Part shown: positions 38,282 to 46,915 of the stretch, one piece after another
Layout of the letters: each line of letters begins with the position of its first letter
Numbering within the stretch: the first letter of the stretch is position 1
Assembly: GCF_003363755.1 (NCBI RefSeq)
Contig: NZ_CP031396.1
Span: 124,001-188,000, forward strand
Direction: 5' to 3'
Source: Pseudomonas protegens
GTDB taxonomy: Bacteria > Pseudomonadota > Gammaproteobacteria > Pseudomonadales > Pseudomonadaceae
DNA length: 64,000 nucleotides
The notes under the pieces: generated by a model
Database searches by the model: none
What the model saw: only the letters and a program-made list of their open reading frames with translations
What the model was told of the DNA's origin: nothing
Position numbers and translations under genes: made by a program

Positions 38282-38305
38282 TCTTGAGCAAGGAGGTGCA
38301 AGACC

Positions 38306-39118
38306 ATGCGTATTGGCTTCAATTACACCCTGGGAGACACCGCGCCCCTGGTGCGAAAGCTGCTGGAGGCCGGTCACATCGACTATGTCGAGCTGCTGAT
38401 CGACAACTTTCTGGCCGTGCCCATCGACGAACTGGAGGCTGGCTTTGCCGCGCCGGTGGGCTTTCACATCATGTTTTCCAAGTTCATTGAAAACGACACG
38501 CCGGCCCTTGAAAGCCTGGCCCGGCGTTTGCGCGAGCTGATCGAGCGCTTGCGGCCGCTGTATGTGTCCGATCACGTGGCGCGGTTCAGTCATGACGGGC
38601 GTCAGCTGTATCACCTGGCGGAAATCGACTATGTGGGCGATTACCCGCAGGTGCGCGAGCGCGTCGACTGGTGGCAGCAGCAATTGGGTTGTCAGCTGCT
38701 GCTGGAGAACTACCCGTCGATCATGGACGGTGGCCACGACGCACCGGCCTTTCATGAGCGGCTCTATCGCGATACCGGCGCCGGGGTGTTGTTCGACGCC
38801 TCCAACGCAGTCTGTGCCCACCTCAACTGCGGCGTGCCCCTGGAGGCCTGGGAGGGCGTGATTGAACACTCATCGCACTTTCATACCGCCGGCTACAACC
38901 TGTCGATCCTGCAGCCGCATTTGATTCTCGACACCCACGACCAGGTGCTTTCCGAGGCAACCCTGGGGTTTTTGCAACGCTATCGCGGGCTGTTCGACGG
39001 TCCCGAGGCAACCCTGACCTACGAACGCGACGGCCGTTTCGACGAGGCCGAAATCATCGGCGACCTGCAACGGCTGCGGGGCATTTTTCCCTCGTCGCCT
39101 GTGGAGCCGCGGACATGA
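38306..39118 (+). CDS. mbnB: MbnB, multinuclear iron oxidase (DUF692)
   Basis: 270 residues in a TIM-barrel of the DUF692/MNIO family. Likely iron-ligand motifs are visible in order: GFHIMFSKF, YVSDHVARFS, LLLENYPSIM, LFDASNAVCAHLN, and the His-rich EHSSHFHTAGY with DTHDQV. With MbnC it oxidises Cys of MbnA in an oxygen-dependent reaction to form oxazolone and thioamide pairs. The start follows AAGGAGG at 38290-38296. It overlaps mbnC by 4 bp. Confidence 0.95.
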   Translation: MRIGFNYTLGDTAPLVRKLLEAGHIDYVELLIDNFLAVPIDELEAGFAAPVGFHIMFSKFIENDTPALESLARRLRELIERLRPLYVSDHVARFSHDGRQLYHLAEIDYVGDYPQVRERVDWWQQQLGCQLLLENYPSIMDGGHDAPAFHERLYRDTGAGVLFDASNAVCAHLNCGVPLEAWEGVIEHSSHFHTAGYNLSILQPHLILDTHDQVLSEATLGFLQRYRGLFDGPEATLTYERDGRFDEAEIIGDLQRLRGIFPSSPVEPRT

Positions 39119-39693
39119 AGACCGAGCACCCATTGCCCAGGACCGACAGCCAACTGCTGCATGCCTTGAGCGTGCCGCAACGCCAGGGCGATTACCCCCG
39201 TGACTCCCGAGCCTTCGTGCGCATCGACAGCAGCCTGCGGGTCTACTGGCACACCCTGTTCGATATCTGCCCGGGCTTGCTGGAGCTGTCCGGGCCCGAC
39301 GGGCTGGCGATCTTTCGCCCGTTCATGAGCTGGGCGGAGCAACAGCGGCTGTCGCTGAACTGGACCTATTACCTGTGGCTGGATGTCTGGTTGCAGCATT
39401 CGGCCTTTGCCCGGCAAGTGACTCCGGCCTTGCGCTACCAGCTGATGGGCGCCTCGGCGGCGCGCTGGGCCACCGGTGACCGCAGCGAGGCCAACGGCAT
39501 CTTCCTCGCCGCCGCGGACCTGCCGGATCTGGTCTGTGGCTGGAAAACCCAGACCCTGGAAGGCGCCAGGGACATCGAGCAGATAGAGCTGGCCGAACCA
39601 CTGCCGGCACCAGAGGCCGCCTTTGGCTATTTCACGGTGCACAGCTGGCATCTGCAAGATGGCTTTCCCGGTTGGACCGATGTCCCGCGTTGA
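39115..39693 (+). CDS. mbnC: MbnC, substrate-binding partner of MbnB
   Basis: 192 residues. MbnC forms a tight complex with MbnB and helps bind the MbnA leader. Family features are SRAFVRIDSSLRVYWHTLFD, CPGLLEL, RPFMSWAEQ and SLNWTYYLWLD. It starts in the mbnB stop (ATGA) and ends 14 bp inside the transporter gene, so all three are probably translated together. A second protein of this type is encoded at 31233-31814. Confidence 0.92.
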   Translation: MKTEHPLPRTDSQLLHALSVPQRQGDYPRDSRAFVRIDSSLRVYWHTLFDICPGLLELSGPDGLAIFRPFMSWAEQQRLSLNWTYYLWLDVWLQHSAFARQVTPALRYQLMGASAARWATGDRSEANGIFLAAADLPDLVCGWKTQTLEGARDIEQIELAEPLPAPEAAFGYFTVHSWHLQDGFPGWTDVPR

Positions 39694-41044
39694 ACAGTGG
39701 GACAGGCCAGCGCTGACGGTGCGCAGCAGGGCGTTCTGGGCCGGTTTTGCGGCCCTGCTGCTGGCCTTCGCGGTAGCGCAGATGCTGGCCCAGATCGACC
39801 TCGGCATGCTGGCGCACCAGGCCCCGGGCATGCCGGCGGCCTACGTGATGCTGGCGCGTCTGGCGCTGCTCGATCTGCTGGCCAGCATGGCGCTGGGATC
39901 GGTGGTTTCGGTCCGGGTCGCCCGAGCGCTCCGCGAGGGGCGAGCGGGGCCGGTGATACGTGGTGCATTGACGCTGGCGGCAATCCTCGGGGGGCTACTG
40001 AGCTTTGTCGGCTTGCTGGCCTATCCGCCGCTGGCGGCCAGCCTCAGCGCTGACGATGCCGCACTGCGAGCACTGCTGCTCAGCGCCATTCCCTGGTTCG
40101 CGGCGACGGCGCCGTTGCGCCTGCTCAATGGCTGCGCGGCGTTCATCCTGCACGCCTCGCAACAGGGGCCGTTGGTGGTGCGCTGGAAACTCTGGGAGCT
40201 GCTGGCCAAGGTGGTGCTCAACCTGTTGTTCATCGAGTGTCTGGGGTTTGGCTTCGCCGGTTGCTTCATGGCATCGCTGCTGATGCACCTGGGTTCCTGC
40301 GCCTGGGTGCTACGGCGCTTGCAGCCGCTGATGGGGCGGGGGCGCTGGCTGCCCGCAGCGGACTGGGCCAGAGCGGTGCTGCGCCAGAGTGCCTGGGAAG
40401 GGCTGCGACTACTGTCCATGCAACTGCTGGGTCTGATGACCCTGGTGCTGTTCGCGGCGCCGCAGATTGCCCCGGTCGATACCCAGCGTCTGGATGCCTT
40501 CGCGGCCGCAAGCTTTCTGGCGCTGTTGGTGTTTGCGCCGTTGGTGGCGCTGATCCGCTTTCTGGCCATGCGCTTTGCCGGCCTGGCCCCGCACGAGGTG
40601 TCGCGACTGCTCAAGCAGCTGTTGCGCCTGGGGGTGCCGGGCATGGCATTGCTGGGTGGACTACTGATTCTGCTCGGCCCCTGGTTGGGGCAATGGGTGT
40701 ATGCCCAGCAGGGCAGGTGGTGGGGCAGCTTTGTGCTGATGCTGGGGGTGTCGCTGCCGGTCCGTTTGGCCACCAATGCGTTGCGCGCGGCTTTGCAGAG
40801 CCTGGGTGAGTTTGTCGCCATTGCCAAGGTGGATGCGCTGCTGGGATGGGCGGTTGGCCTGCCGCTACTGGTGCTCGGGTTGCGCCTGGACATACCCGTC
40901 GTTGCCTATGGTTATGTGCTGGTGCCGGAAGCGCTGGCCCTGCTTTGGCTGGCCAGGCGCATTCAATGCATTTGTGCAACGAGCCCGCCCCCGGCGGGCT
41001 CTGTGAAGCCATGCGCGGTGACAGGGTTCAATGACCGACGGTGA
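39680..41044 (+). CDS. mbnM: MATE-family exporter of the mbn operon (MbnM)
   Basis: 454 residues with about twelve hydrophobic segments in two halves, as in MATE exporters. In methanobactin operons this protein exports the finished compound. The ATG at 39680 overlaps mbnC by 14 bp; an earlier in-frame ATG at 39623 lies deep inside mbnC. The last 20 or so residues (after RRIQCIC) are polar and are encoded by a strong GC hairpin (40981-41001) and by bases that overlap the copC stop on the other strand. This tail looks like read-out into a former intergenic region. Confidence 0.88.
   Translation: MSRVEQWDRPALTVRSRAFWAGFAALLLAFAVAQMLAQIDLGMLAHQAPGMPAAYVMLARLALLDLLASMALGSVVSVRVARALREGRAGPVIRGALTLAAILGGLLSFVGLLAYPPLAASLSADDAALRALLLSAIPWFAATAPLRLLNGCAAFILHASQQGPLVVRWKLWELLAKVVLNLLFIECLGFGFAGCFMASLLMHLGSCAWVLRRLQPLMGRGRWLPAADWARAVLRQSAWEGLRLLSMQLLGLMTLVLFAAPQIAPVDTQRLDAFAAASFLALLVFAPLVALIRFLAMRFAGLAPHEVSRLLKQLLRLGVPGMALLGGLLILLGPWLGQWVYAQQGRWWGSFVLMLGVSLPVRLATNALRAALQSLGEFVAIAKVDALLGWAVGLPLLVLGLRLDIPVVAYGYVLVPEALALLWLARRIQCICATSPPPAGSVKPCAVTGFNDRR
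40981..41001. terminator. Hairpin inside the mbnM 3' end, downstream of copC
   Basis: GAGCCCGCC and GGCGGGCTC form a perfect 9-bp stem with a 3-base loop. It lies 27 bp after the copC stop on the minus strand and within the last codons of mbnM on the plus strand. There is no T tract on either side. It probably served as a shared 3' end for the two converging genes. Confidence 0.55.
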
Positions 41045-41402
41045 AACCGTAGGCGCCATCACTCTTGTGGGTGTCAACCGACACCGCATGCCATTCAACC
41101 TTGTACTCGCCGGGCGCCAGTGGCTGTTGTGGGGTGACGATCAGGGTTTTATGATCGCCCGCGGCGTTGGCAATGCTCTTGATCGCCACGTCCGTGCCCG
41201 CGGTGCTGATTTTGACCTGGGTGAACTGCGCTTCGACACCTTCGGAAAACACCAGGCGCAACTCCTTGGGCGCAATGACGGTGGCGTCGGCGGCCGGGGT
41301 TTCATCCTTCAGATGGGCATGGGCGAGCGCCGAGCCGGCGCTGGTCAGGGCGGCCAGCAGGGCCAGGGTGGTGAGGATTTTTTTCGAACCGTAGGCGGTC
41401 AT
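41028..41402 (-). CDS. copC: CopC-type periplasmic copper-binding protein
   Basis: 124 residues. Signal peptide (cleavage at ALA-HAH) gives a mature protein starting with His, the usual first ligand of the CopC Cu(II) site. The C-terminal DTHKSDG supplies the Asp and His of that site, and the protein ends in GYGFTVGH-type sequence. There is no Met-rich Cu(I) loop. No copD follows. It starts behind GAGAGG and overlaps mbnM convergently by 17 bp. Its place next to the methanobactin operon supports a copper role for the region. Confidence 0.92.
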   Translation of the reverse strand: MTAYGSKKILTTLALLAALTSAGSALAHAHLKDETPAADATVIAPKELRLVFSEGVEAQFTQVKISTAGTDVAIKSIANAAGDHKTLIVTPQQPLAPGEYKVEWHAVSVDTHKSDGAYGFTVGH

Positions 41403-41480
41403 GGGCGGTGCCTCTCATCAAGGGGTGGGTACAAATGCGCGACTTGACCCGAGCGACCTGCGCCCGGGCAGGGTGGTTCA

Positions 41481-43577
41481 TCAGAAGTCCAGGGTGATAC
41501 CGGTATAGAGTGCGCGGCCGTCGCCCGGCGAGTGCAGCGAGGCCTTGGCGCCGTCCGGGTCGTACCAGACGTATTCGTAGTAGCGGTTGGTGAGGTTCTT
41601 CAACTGCAGGTCGACACTCACTGACTCAGTGACCTTGTAGGTGGCGCCGAGGTTCATCAGCACGTAACCGCCATAGGTGCCCTGGGTGTTTTCCCGCTCC
41701 AGGTAGTAGTGGGTCTGGCCGTTCATCCAGGCGGTCAGTTGCAGGGCAGGGGTCAGGTGGTAGCTGACCCCCGCGTTGTAAAGGTGATGGGGAATGTGAT
41801 CGATTTCCTGGCCCTGGCTGTTGGGCAAGGTGGCACTGGGCTTGAGGATTTTCGAGTACTGCCAGGAATAGGCCAGCCACAGGTCGGTGCGTTCGTCGGG
41901 GCGCAGGTTGAGTTGCAGGTCGTAACCCCAGCGCCGGGTTTCGCCGACGTTGTCCGACTCGCCACTGGGGTCGTTGAGCCGGCGGCTGACTTCGCCACTG
42001 GCATCCTGCCGCCAGTAAGCCACTCGGCCGTCAACCCAATCGGTTGGGGTGAACTTGACCCCGGTTTCCCAGCCTTCGTTGATCGACGGCGCCAGGTCGG
42101 TGTCGCGGGGCGGGATCTTGTAAGCCGCCGCGCCGGTGCCGACCTGAAAGGTGCGGCCCCAGTTGGCGTACAGACTGGCCATGGTCCAGGGCGAATACAC
42201 CACGCTGAGTTTGGGTTGCTTGATCAGCCCGTAGTCGTTGATGTCGTAGTCCAGGCCGGTCATTTGGTTGGTGAAGTCGCCCTGGATCTTGTCCACCCGG
42301 TAGGCCGGCACGATCTTCAGCGACTCGAACGGCTTGATCTCGGCCTGCAGGTAAGCGCCGTAGGTGTCGAAGTCGAACTGCTGATCCCGGGTCTGGGCCA
42401 GGCGTGCGCGGTTCTGGGTGCGGTAACGCTCGCTGCGGTTTTGCTGCTGTTGCACATCCGCGCCGCCTTCCAGCGCAAAAGCGTAGAGCCAGCTGACTTG
42501 CGGGCGCCAGGTCAGGGAGGTGAGGGCGCCGTACTGGGTTTCGTAGGTGTCGCGCTCCTGCTGCGAGCTGGTGCGCCAGTACTGGGTCCAGCGCCGGTCA
42601 TCAAAGGTGTTGACGTAGGTCTTGGCCGACCAGGCCAGGGTCTCGGCCAGGTCTGTGTCCAGATGCAGACTGAGCTGATTCATGCGCCGCGTGCCTTTGT
42701 CCGTGGCGTTGTAGCTGTTGCTCATGGTCGGGTGCTGGCGAGCATCGCTCTGGCTCAGGTAACCCGGCTCCTGAGCCTCGGTTTCGTAGTGCCGGGCAAT
42801 CAGGCCGAGGCGGTAGCTGCCGTCGTCCGGTGTGTAGAACCATTTGCCGGACAGGGAGAATTTGTCCGCTTGGGCATGGTCGCGATAGCCATCGGCCTTC
42901 TGGTAGGCGAAGAAGTAGTTCTGGGTCCAGTTGCTGCCCTCGATGCCCTTGGCCAGTTGGGTTTCCTGGGTATTGAAACTGCCGTAGCGCAGGCGGGCCT
43001 TGGTGTAGTCGCCGCTGCTGCGAGTGAGCATGTTGACGTTGCCGGCGATGTTGTTCAGGCCGTAACGGGCATCGCTGGTGCCGCGCACCACTTCGATGCT
43101 GTCCAGCTCCATGGGGAAGATCATGTCCATGAACGGCATGTTGCCGTCGTTGCTGTTGCTCGGGATGCCGTCGATCAGCAGCTTGACCGCGTTGACCTCG
43201 CCCTCGCCGTTGAACCCGCGAAAGGAGATCTTGCCGGAGGTGGTGCCCTGGTTGAACTCGGTGAGCATCACCCCCGGCGCGCGGCTGAACAGTTCCCAAC
43301 TGTAGTTGACCGGCATTTTTTCCAGGATGTCGCTGCCCAGGATGTCCACCGAACTGAGCACGCTGCGGGTACTCAAGGGGCCGCTGCTTTCGGCATCGCC
43401 GCCCTGGACGGTGACGGTGCCCAAGGTCAGGGCCGAGTTCTCGACCTTGGGCGTTTCAGCCAGGGCGGCAGACAGCGGGCTCAGGGCCAGCAGACCGCAG
43501 CTCAGCAGCGGCCAGAGGGCAGGGGAGACGGACACAGTCTTTGCCCGAGGCAAAGCAACACGAACAGGCATGAGCAT
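41481..43577 (-). CDS. TonB-dependent receptor, substrate unknown
   Basis: 698 residues from the ATG at 43577, behind GGAAG; a longer ORF to 43616 is in frame. The signal region (LWPLLSCGLLALSPLSAALA) is followed by a TonB-box-like LTLGTVTVQGG, a plug (about 60-170, GKISFRGFNGEGEVNAVKLL and VVRGTSDARYGLNNIAGNV) and a long barrel ending in YTGITLDF. It belongs to the siderophore-receptor type. The substrate cannot be told. It lies upstream of copC on the same strand, 78 bp apart, so a copper-complex substrate is worth considering. Confidence 0.88.
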   Translation of the reverse strand: MLMPVRVALPRAKTVSVSPALWPLLSCGLLALSPLSAALAETPKVENSALTLGTVTVQGGDAESSGPLSTRSVLSSVDILGSDILEKMPVNYSWELFSRAPGVMLTEFNQGTTSGKISFRGFNGEGEVNAVKLLIDGIPSNSNDGNMPFMDMIFPMELDSIEVVRGTSDARYGLNNIAGNVNMLTRSSGDYTKARLRYGSFNTQETQLAKGIEGSNWTQNYFFAYQKADGYRDHAQADKFSLSGKWFYTPDDGSYRLGLIARHYETEAQEPGYLSQSDARQHPTMSNSYNATDKGTRRMNQLSLHLDTDLAETLAWSAKTYVNTFDDRRWTQYWRTSSQQERDTYETQYGALTSLTWRPQVSWLYAFALEGGADVQQQQNRSERYRTQNRARLAQTRDQQFDFDTYGAYLQAEIKPFESLKIVPAYRVDKIQGDFTNQMTGLDYDINDYGLIKQPKLSVVYSPWTMASLYANWGRTFQVGTGAAAYKIPPRDTDLAPSINEGWETGVKFTPTDWVDGRVAYWRQDASGEVSRRLNDPSGESDNVGETRRWGYDLQLNLRPDERTDLWLAYSWQYSKILKPSATLPNSQGQEIDHIPHHLYNAGVSYHLTPALQLTAWMNGQTHYYLERENTQGTYGGYVLMNLGATYKVTESVSVDLQLKNLTNRYYEYVWYDPDGAKASLHSPGDGRALYTGITLDF

Positions 43578-43916
43578 AAGCAACTTCCAGACAGCCAGGT
43601 TTTCCCTGGGGCACAAATCGCCGGCCGAACCGCTACGCCGGCTGGGGAAAGGAGATGGGGGCGGTGATGGGGGCTTATTGTCCGCGGGCCAGGATCGAAA
43701 GTCTTGCCGGGGGCTGCAGGACTTACATGCGACAGGCTGACGCAGGTTGTTTCCTGCTTGCGCAGACGTTTCCTACAACCCCCAGTTGCGGCGGCGGCCG
43801 CTCTGGCCTCTGGTACGAGGAGCCGGTACTGCGGCGAACCGTCGCAGCGGTCATGTACTGCAGCCCCCGTTTTCGTCAAACACCTCGACGGAGGAGCGAC
43901 GGGGCGTTCACGCTAT
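43578..43916. other. 339-bp gap between receptor and sugar transporter
   Basis: No gene seen. It holds the promoter of the receptor gene (-) and the 3' end of the sugar ABC unit (-). One small inverted repeat, GCAGG TTGTTT CCTGC, lies at 43742-43757, flanked by further partly matching bases. It could be an operator for the receptor. I could not identify a Fur box or a cobalamin riboswitch. Confidence 0.4.
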
Positions 43917-45065
43917 TCAAAATAGGACGCCGGTGCGGACAGAGCGCAGAGAGACGTCATTCGGCAGGTTTTCAACAGCTTGTGGGTGGCGCTTCAAGGC
44001 CGTGCCGTCGGCGTCGAACAGATGCAGGTTGTCGACTTCCAGCTGCAGTTCGACCCGATCACCCGCCTGCCATCCGGCGCTCACCTCACAACGACAGACC
44101 AGGGGCTCGTCCTGACCTGTTTCGAGGTGCACATAGGTTTCGCTGCCCAGGTATTCGACCCCGGTCACGACGATGCCGGCGGCTCCCTCAGCCGCTTTGA
44201 GCGAAATGTGCTCCGGGCGAATCCCCAGGCTCAGCGGCGTGTCTGCCGCCAGGTTCGAACTGTCGAAGGGCAGGGCGCTCATGCCCCAAACGGGGGTGTC
44301 GACCAGGCTGGTTTGACCAGGTGTATGCAGGTGCGCCGCCAGAAAGTTCATTCTGGGCGAGCCGAGAAAGCCGGCGACGAAGCGACTGGCCGGACGTTCA
44401 TAGAGTTCGCGCGGTGAACCGACCTGCTCTACGCGACCGCCGTTGAGCACGACAATTTTGTCGGCCAGGGTCATGGCTTCCACCTGATCGTGGGTGACGT
44501 AGATGATGGTCGAGCCCAGTCGAGCATGCAGGCGGGCGATCTCGTTGCGCATCTGTACCCGCAAGGACGCATCCAGGTTGGAAAGCGGCTCATCGAACAA
44601 CAGGATGTCCGGTTCCCGCGCCATGGCTCTGCCCATGGCCACACGCTGACGTTGCCCTCCAGACAGTTCTTTGGGCTTGCGTTGCAGCAGCTTGTCCAAT
44701 TGCAGGATGTGCGCCGTTTTCAGCACCCGCTCGCGCAAGCTGCTCTTTTCAGTCTTGGCCAGTTTGAGACCAAAACTGATGTTGTCGTAGACGCTCATGT
44801 GCGGGTATAGCGCATAGGACTGAAACACCATGCCGACGCCACGCTCGCGCGGCTCCAGGTCGTTGACCCGTCGCCCATCGATCAGCAGGTCGCCGGCGCA
44901 GATCGAATCCAGTCCTGCGACCAGTCGCAGCAGGGTCGACTTTCCACAGCCCGAAGGGCCAACGAAGACCACGAATTCACCCGCAGCGATCTCCAGGCTG
45001 ACATCACGAAGAATCCGCACGCCGCCCAATTGTTTGTTCACGTTGTCTAGCTTCAGTTTGATCAC
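43917..45065 (-). CDS. Sugar ABC transporter ATPase (MalK/UgpC type)
   Basis: 382 residues. The ATPase domain (1-235) has Walker A GPSGCGKST, signature ELSGGQRQRVAMGRA and Walker B ILLFDEPLSNLDA. A C-terminal OB-type (TOBE) regulatory domain follows (about 240-375), as in MalK, UgpC and related sugar importers. It is last in the minus-strand unit binding protein - permease - permease - ATPase, 27 bp after the preceding gene. Confidence 0.93.
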   Translation of the reverse strand: MIKLKLDNVNKQLGGVRILRDVSLEIAAGEFVVFVGPSGCGKSTLLRLVAGLDSICAGDLLIDGRRVNDLEPRERGVGMVFQSYALYPHMSVYDNISFGLKLAKTEKSSLRERVLKTAHILQLDKLLQRKPKELSGGQRQRVAMGRAMAREPDILLFDEPLSNLDASLRVQMRNEIARLHARLGSTIIYVTHDQVEAMTLADKIVVLNGGRVEQVGSPRELYERPASRFVAGFLGSPRMNFLAAHLHTPGQTSLVDTPVWGMSALPFDSSNLAADTPLSLGIRPEHISLKAAEGAAGIVVTGVEYLGSETYVHLETGQDEPLVCRCEVSAGWQAGDRVELQLEVDNLHLFDADGTALKRHPQAVENLPNDVSLRSVRTGVLF

Positions 45066-45092
45066 GATGCTGTTCCTTGTAGTTGTTGGGCA

Positions 45093-45935
45093 TCAACCCT
45101 TGAGCGCCCCGGCCGTGAGACCGGAAACGATTCGGCGCTGGAAGATCAGCACCAGAATCACCAGGGGCACGGTGACCAGCACGGATGCGGCCATCAACAG
45201 TCCCCAAGGCAGCTCATGGGGACTCCCGCCGGAAATCAGGGCGATGGCGACCGGCACCGTGCGCTGGGTATCGGTGAGGGTGAAGGTCAGGGCAAACAGG
45301 AACTCGTTCCACGCGGCGATAAAGGCCAATAAGCCCGTGGTGACCAGTGCCGGCCAGAGCAGCGGCAGCAGCACACGAGTCAGCGCGACCCAGGGCGAAG
45401 CGCCATCCATGATTGCCGCTTCTTCCAGTTCGTGAGGGAGTTGCCCCATGAACGTGGTCAGCACCCAGACCGTGAAGGGCAGGGTGAAGATGGTGTAGCT
45501 CAGGATCAACGCCCAAGAGGTGTTGTACAGACCCAGGGCGCGGATCACTTCGAACAGCCCCGACAGTACAGCGACTTGGGGAAACATCGACACGCCGAGC
45601 ACCATCATCAATACCGTGCCGCGGCCACGGAACTTCACCCTTCCCAAGGCATAGGCGGCCGTCACACTGAGGAACAGCGCCAGGGTCACCACGCACAGTG
45701 CGACCATCAGCGAGTTGCCGATCGCCCGCAGGAATGAGGCTTGGTGAAGTACCGCCGCGTAGTGGGAGAAGTCGGGGCTGTCGATCCAGTAGCTGACTGC
45801 GAACAAGGCACTGGATGGCTTGAGTGAGGTCAGGATGGCGTAATAGAAAGGGAACACCGCATACAGCAACAGCACCCCGATCAGGCACCAGAATCCGCAG
45901 CGCAACAGCGCTTTTTTGAGGAGGCGCGGGCTCAT
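45093..45935 (-). CDS. Sugar ABC transporter permease (MalG type)
   Basis: 280 residues from the ATG at 45935, behind GGAGG and overlapping the upstream permease stop by 4 bp; the longer reading to 46340 is mostly antisense-like sequence inside that permease and is rejected. There are six hydrophobic segments and the EAA loop ELEEAAIMDGASPWVALTRV before the last two, as in MalG. It pairs with the MalF-type subunit encoded upstream. Confidence 0.93.
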   Translation of the reverse strand: MSPRLLKKALLRCGFWCLIGVLLLYAVFPFYYAILTSLKPSSALFAVSYWIDSPDFSHYAAVLHQASFLRAIGNSLMVALCVVTLALFLSVTAAYALGRVKFRGRGTVLMMVLGVSMFPQVAVLSGLFEVIRALGLYNTSWALILSYTIFTLPFTVWVLTTFMGQLPHELEEAAIMDGASPWVALTRVLLPLLWPALVTTGLLAFIAAWNEFLFALTFTLTDTQRTVPVAIALISGGSPHELPWGLLMAASVLVTVPLVILVLIFQRRIVSGLTAGALKG

Positions 45936-46894
45936 GCTCGAACCTCCATCTGACGGCGTCCGAGGTACAGGTAAAGCGTGGCGATGAGCGCAACGACCAG
46001 AAACAGCAGAGTCGAGGCCGCGCTGCCATAGCCAACATCCTGGAACTCCACCAGGTGTTGGCGGGCATAGACTGACATGCTCATGGTGCTGGACGAATTC
46101 GAGGTCAGTACATAGATGACATCGAATACCCGCAGGGAGTCGAGGAGGCGGAAAATCGCGGCCACCAACAGTGCCGGCATCAACAGTGGCAGCGTGACGC
46201 GCCAGAACACTTTCAGCGGATGAATCCCATCGACCCTGGCGGCTTCGTAGCAATCGCTCGGCAACATCTGCAAGGCCGCCAGCATCAGCAGCGTGACAAA
46301 AGGCAAGGTCTTCCAGACGTCGACGATGATCACTGCCCACATCGACAGATCCGCATCTGCGGTCCAGGCCAGAGGCGCGTCTATCAGTCCGAGGCTGAGC
46401 ATCAGGTGATTGATGATGCCGAACTGGTCATTGAGCATCCATGACCAGATCTTGGCTGAGACAATGGTAGGAATCGCCCATGGAATCAGGATCAGCGCAC
46501 GCACCAGGGAACGGCCTGTGAACTGGATGTTCAGCAGCAACGCCACCAGCAGCCCCAGGACGACTTCCAGTCCCACCGACACCAGGGTGAAATACAACGT
46601 GTTGCGCACAGCATTCCACCACTGTGGATCGACCAGGATGCCCGACCAGTTGGAACCATCGTGGAACAGATAATTGCTCAAGCCGACAAAGGTGCCGCCA
46701 GCGGTGTCCGCCAGGTTGGCGTCGGTCAGGCTGAACCAGAATGTGCGCAACAGCGGCCAGGCCGCCACCAGGGCCAGACACAGCAGCATTGGTGTCAGAA
46801 ACAGCCATGCGGCGCGTACTCGGCGACGCTGTAGGGGCGTCTCCCGGGTGAGCAGGAGCGCGTCACTGGAGAGGTGGGTAGTAGAGACAGACAT
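45932..46894 (-). CDS. Sugar ABC transporter permease (MalF type)
   Basis: 320 residues with six hydrophobic segments; the first (about 29-50) follows a basic N-terminus. The EAA loop is SDCYEAARVDGIHPLKVFW. This is the MalF-type partner of the downstream permease. It follows the binding-protein gene by 21 bp. Confidence 0.93.
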   Translation of the reverse strand: MSVSTTHLSSDALLLTRETPLQRRRVRAAWLFLTPMLLCLALVAAWPLLRTFWFSLTDANLADTAGGTFVGLSNYLFHDGSNWSGILVDPQWWNAVRNTLYFTLVSVGLEVVLGLLVALLLNIQFTGRSLVRALILIPWAIPTIVSAKIWSWMLNDQFGIINHLMLSLGLIDAPLAWTADADLSMWAVIIVDVWKTLPFVTLLMLAALQMLPSDCYEAARVDGIHPLKVFWRVTLPLLMPALLVAAIFRLLDSLRVFDVIYVLTSNSSSTMSMSVYARQHLVEFQDVGYGSAASTLLFLVVALIATLYLYLGRRQMEVRA

Positions 46895-46915
46895 GGTGAT
46901 TTCCTTCCCTGTGGC

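Noticed and set aside
41709..43667. 652-codon open frame opposite the second TonB receptor
   Set aside because: Shadow frame; the receptor plug and barrel motifs are on the minus strand.
43578..43916. Cobalamin riboswitch or Fur box before the second TonB receptor
   Set aside because: Looked for both; no matching consensus found by eye, only a small inverted repeat.
45936..46340. Upstream extension of the MalG-type permease frame
   Set aside because: Lies inside the MalF-type permease gene in another frame; the ATG at 45935 has a good ribosome site and a normal permease N-terminus.
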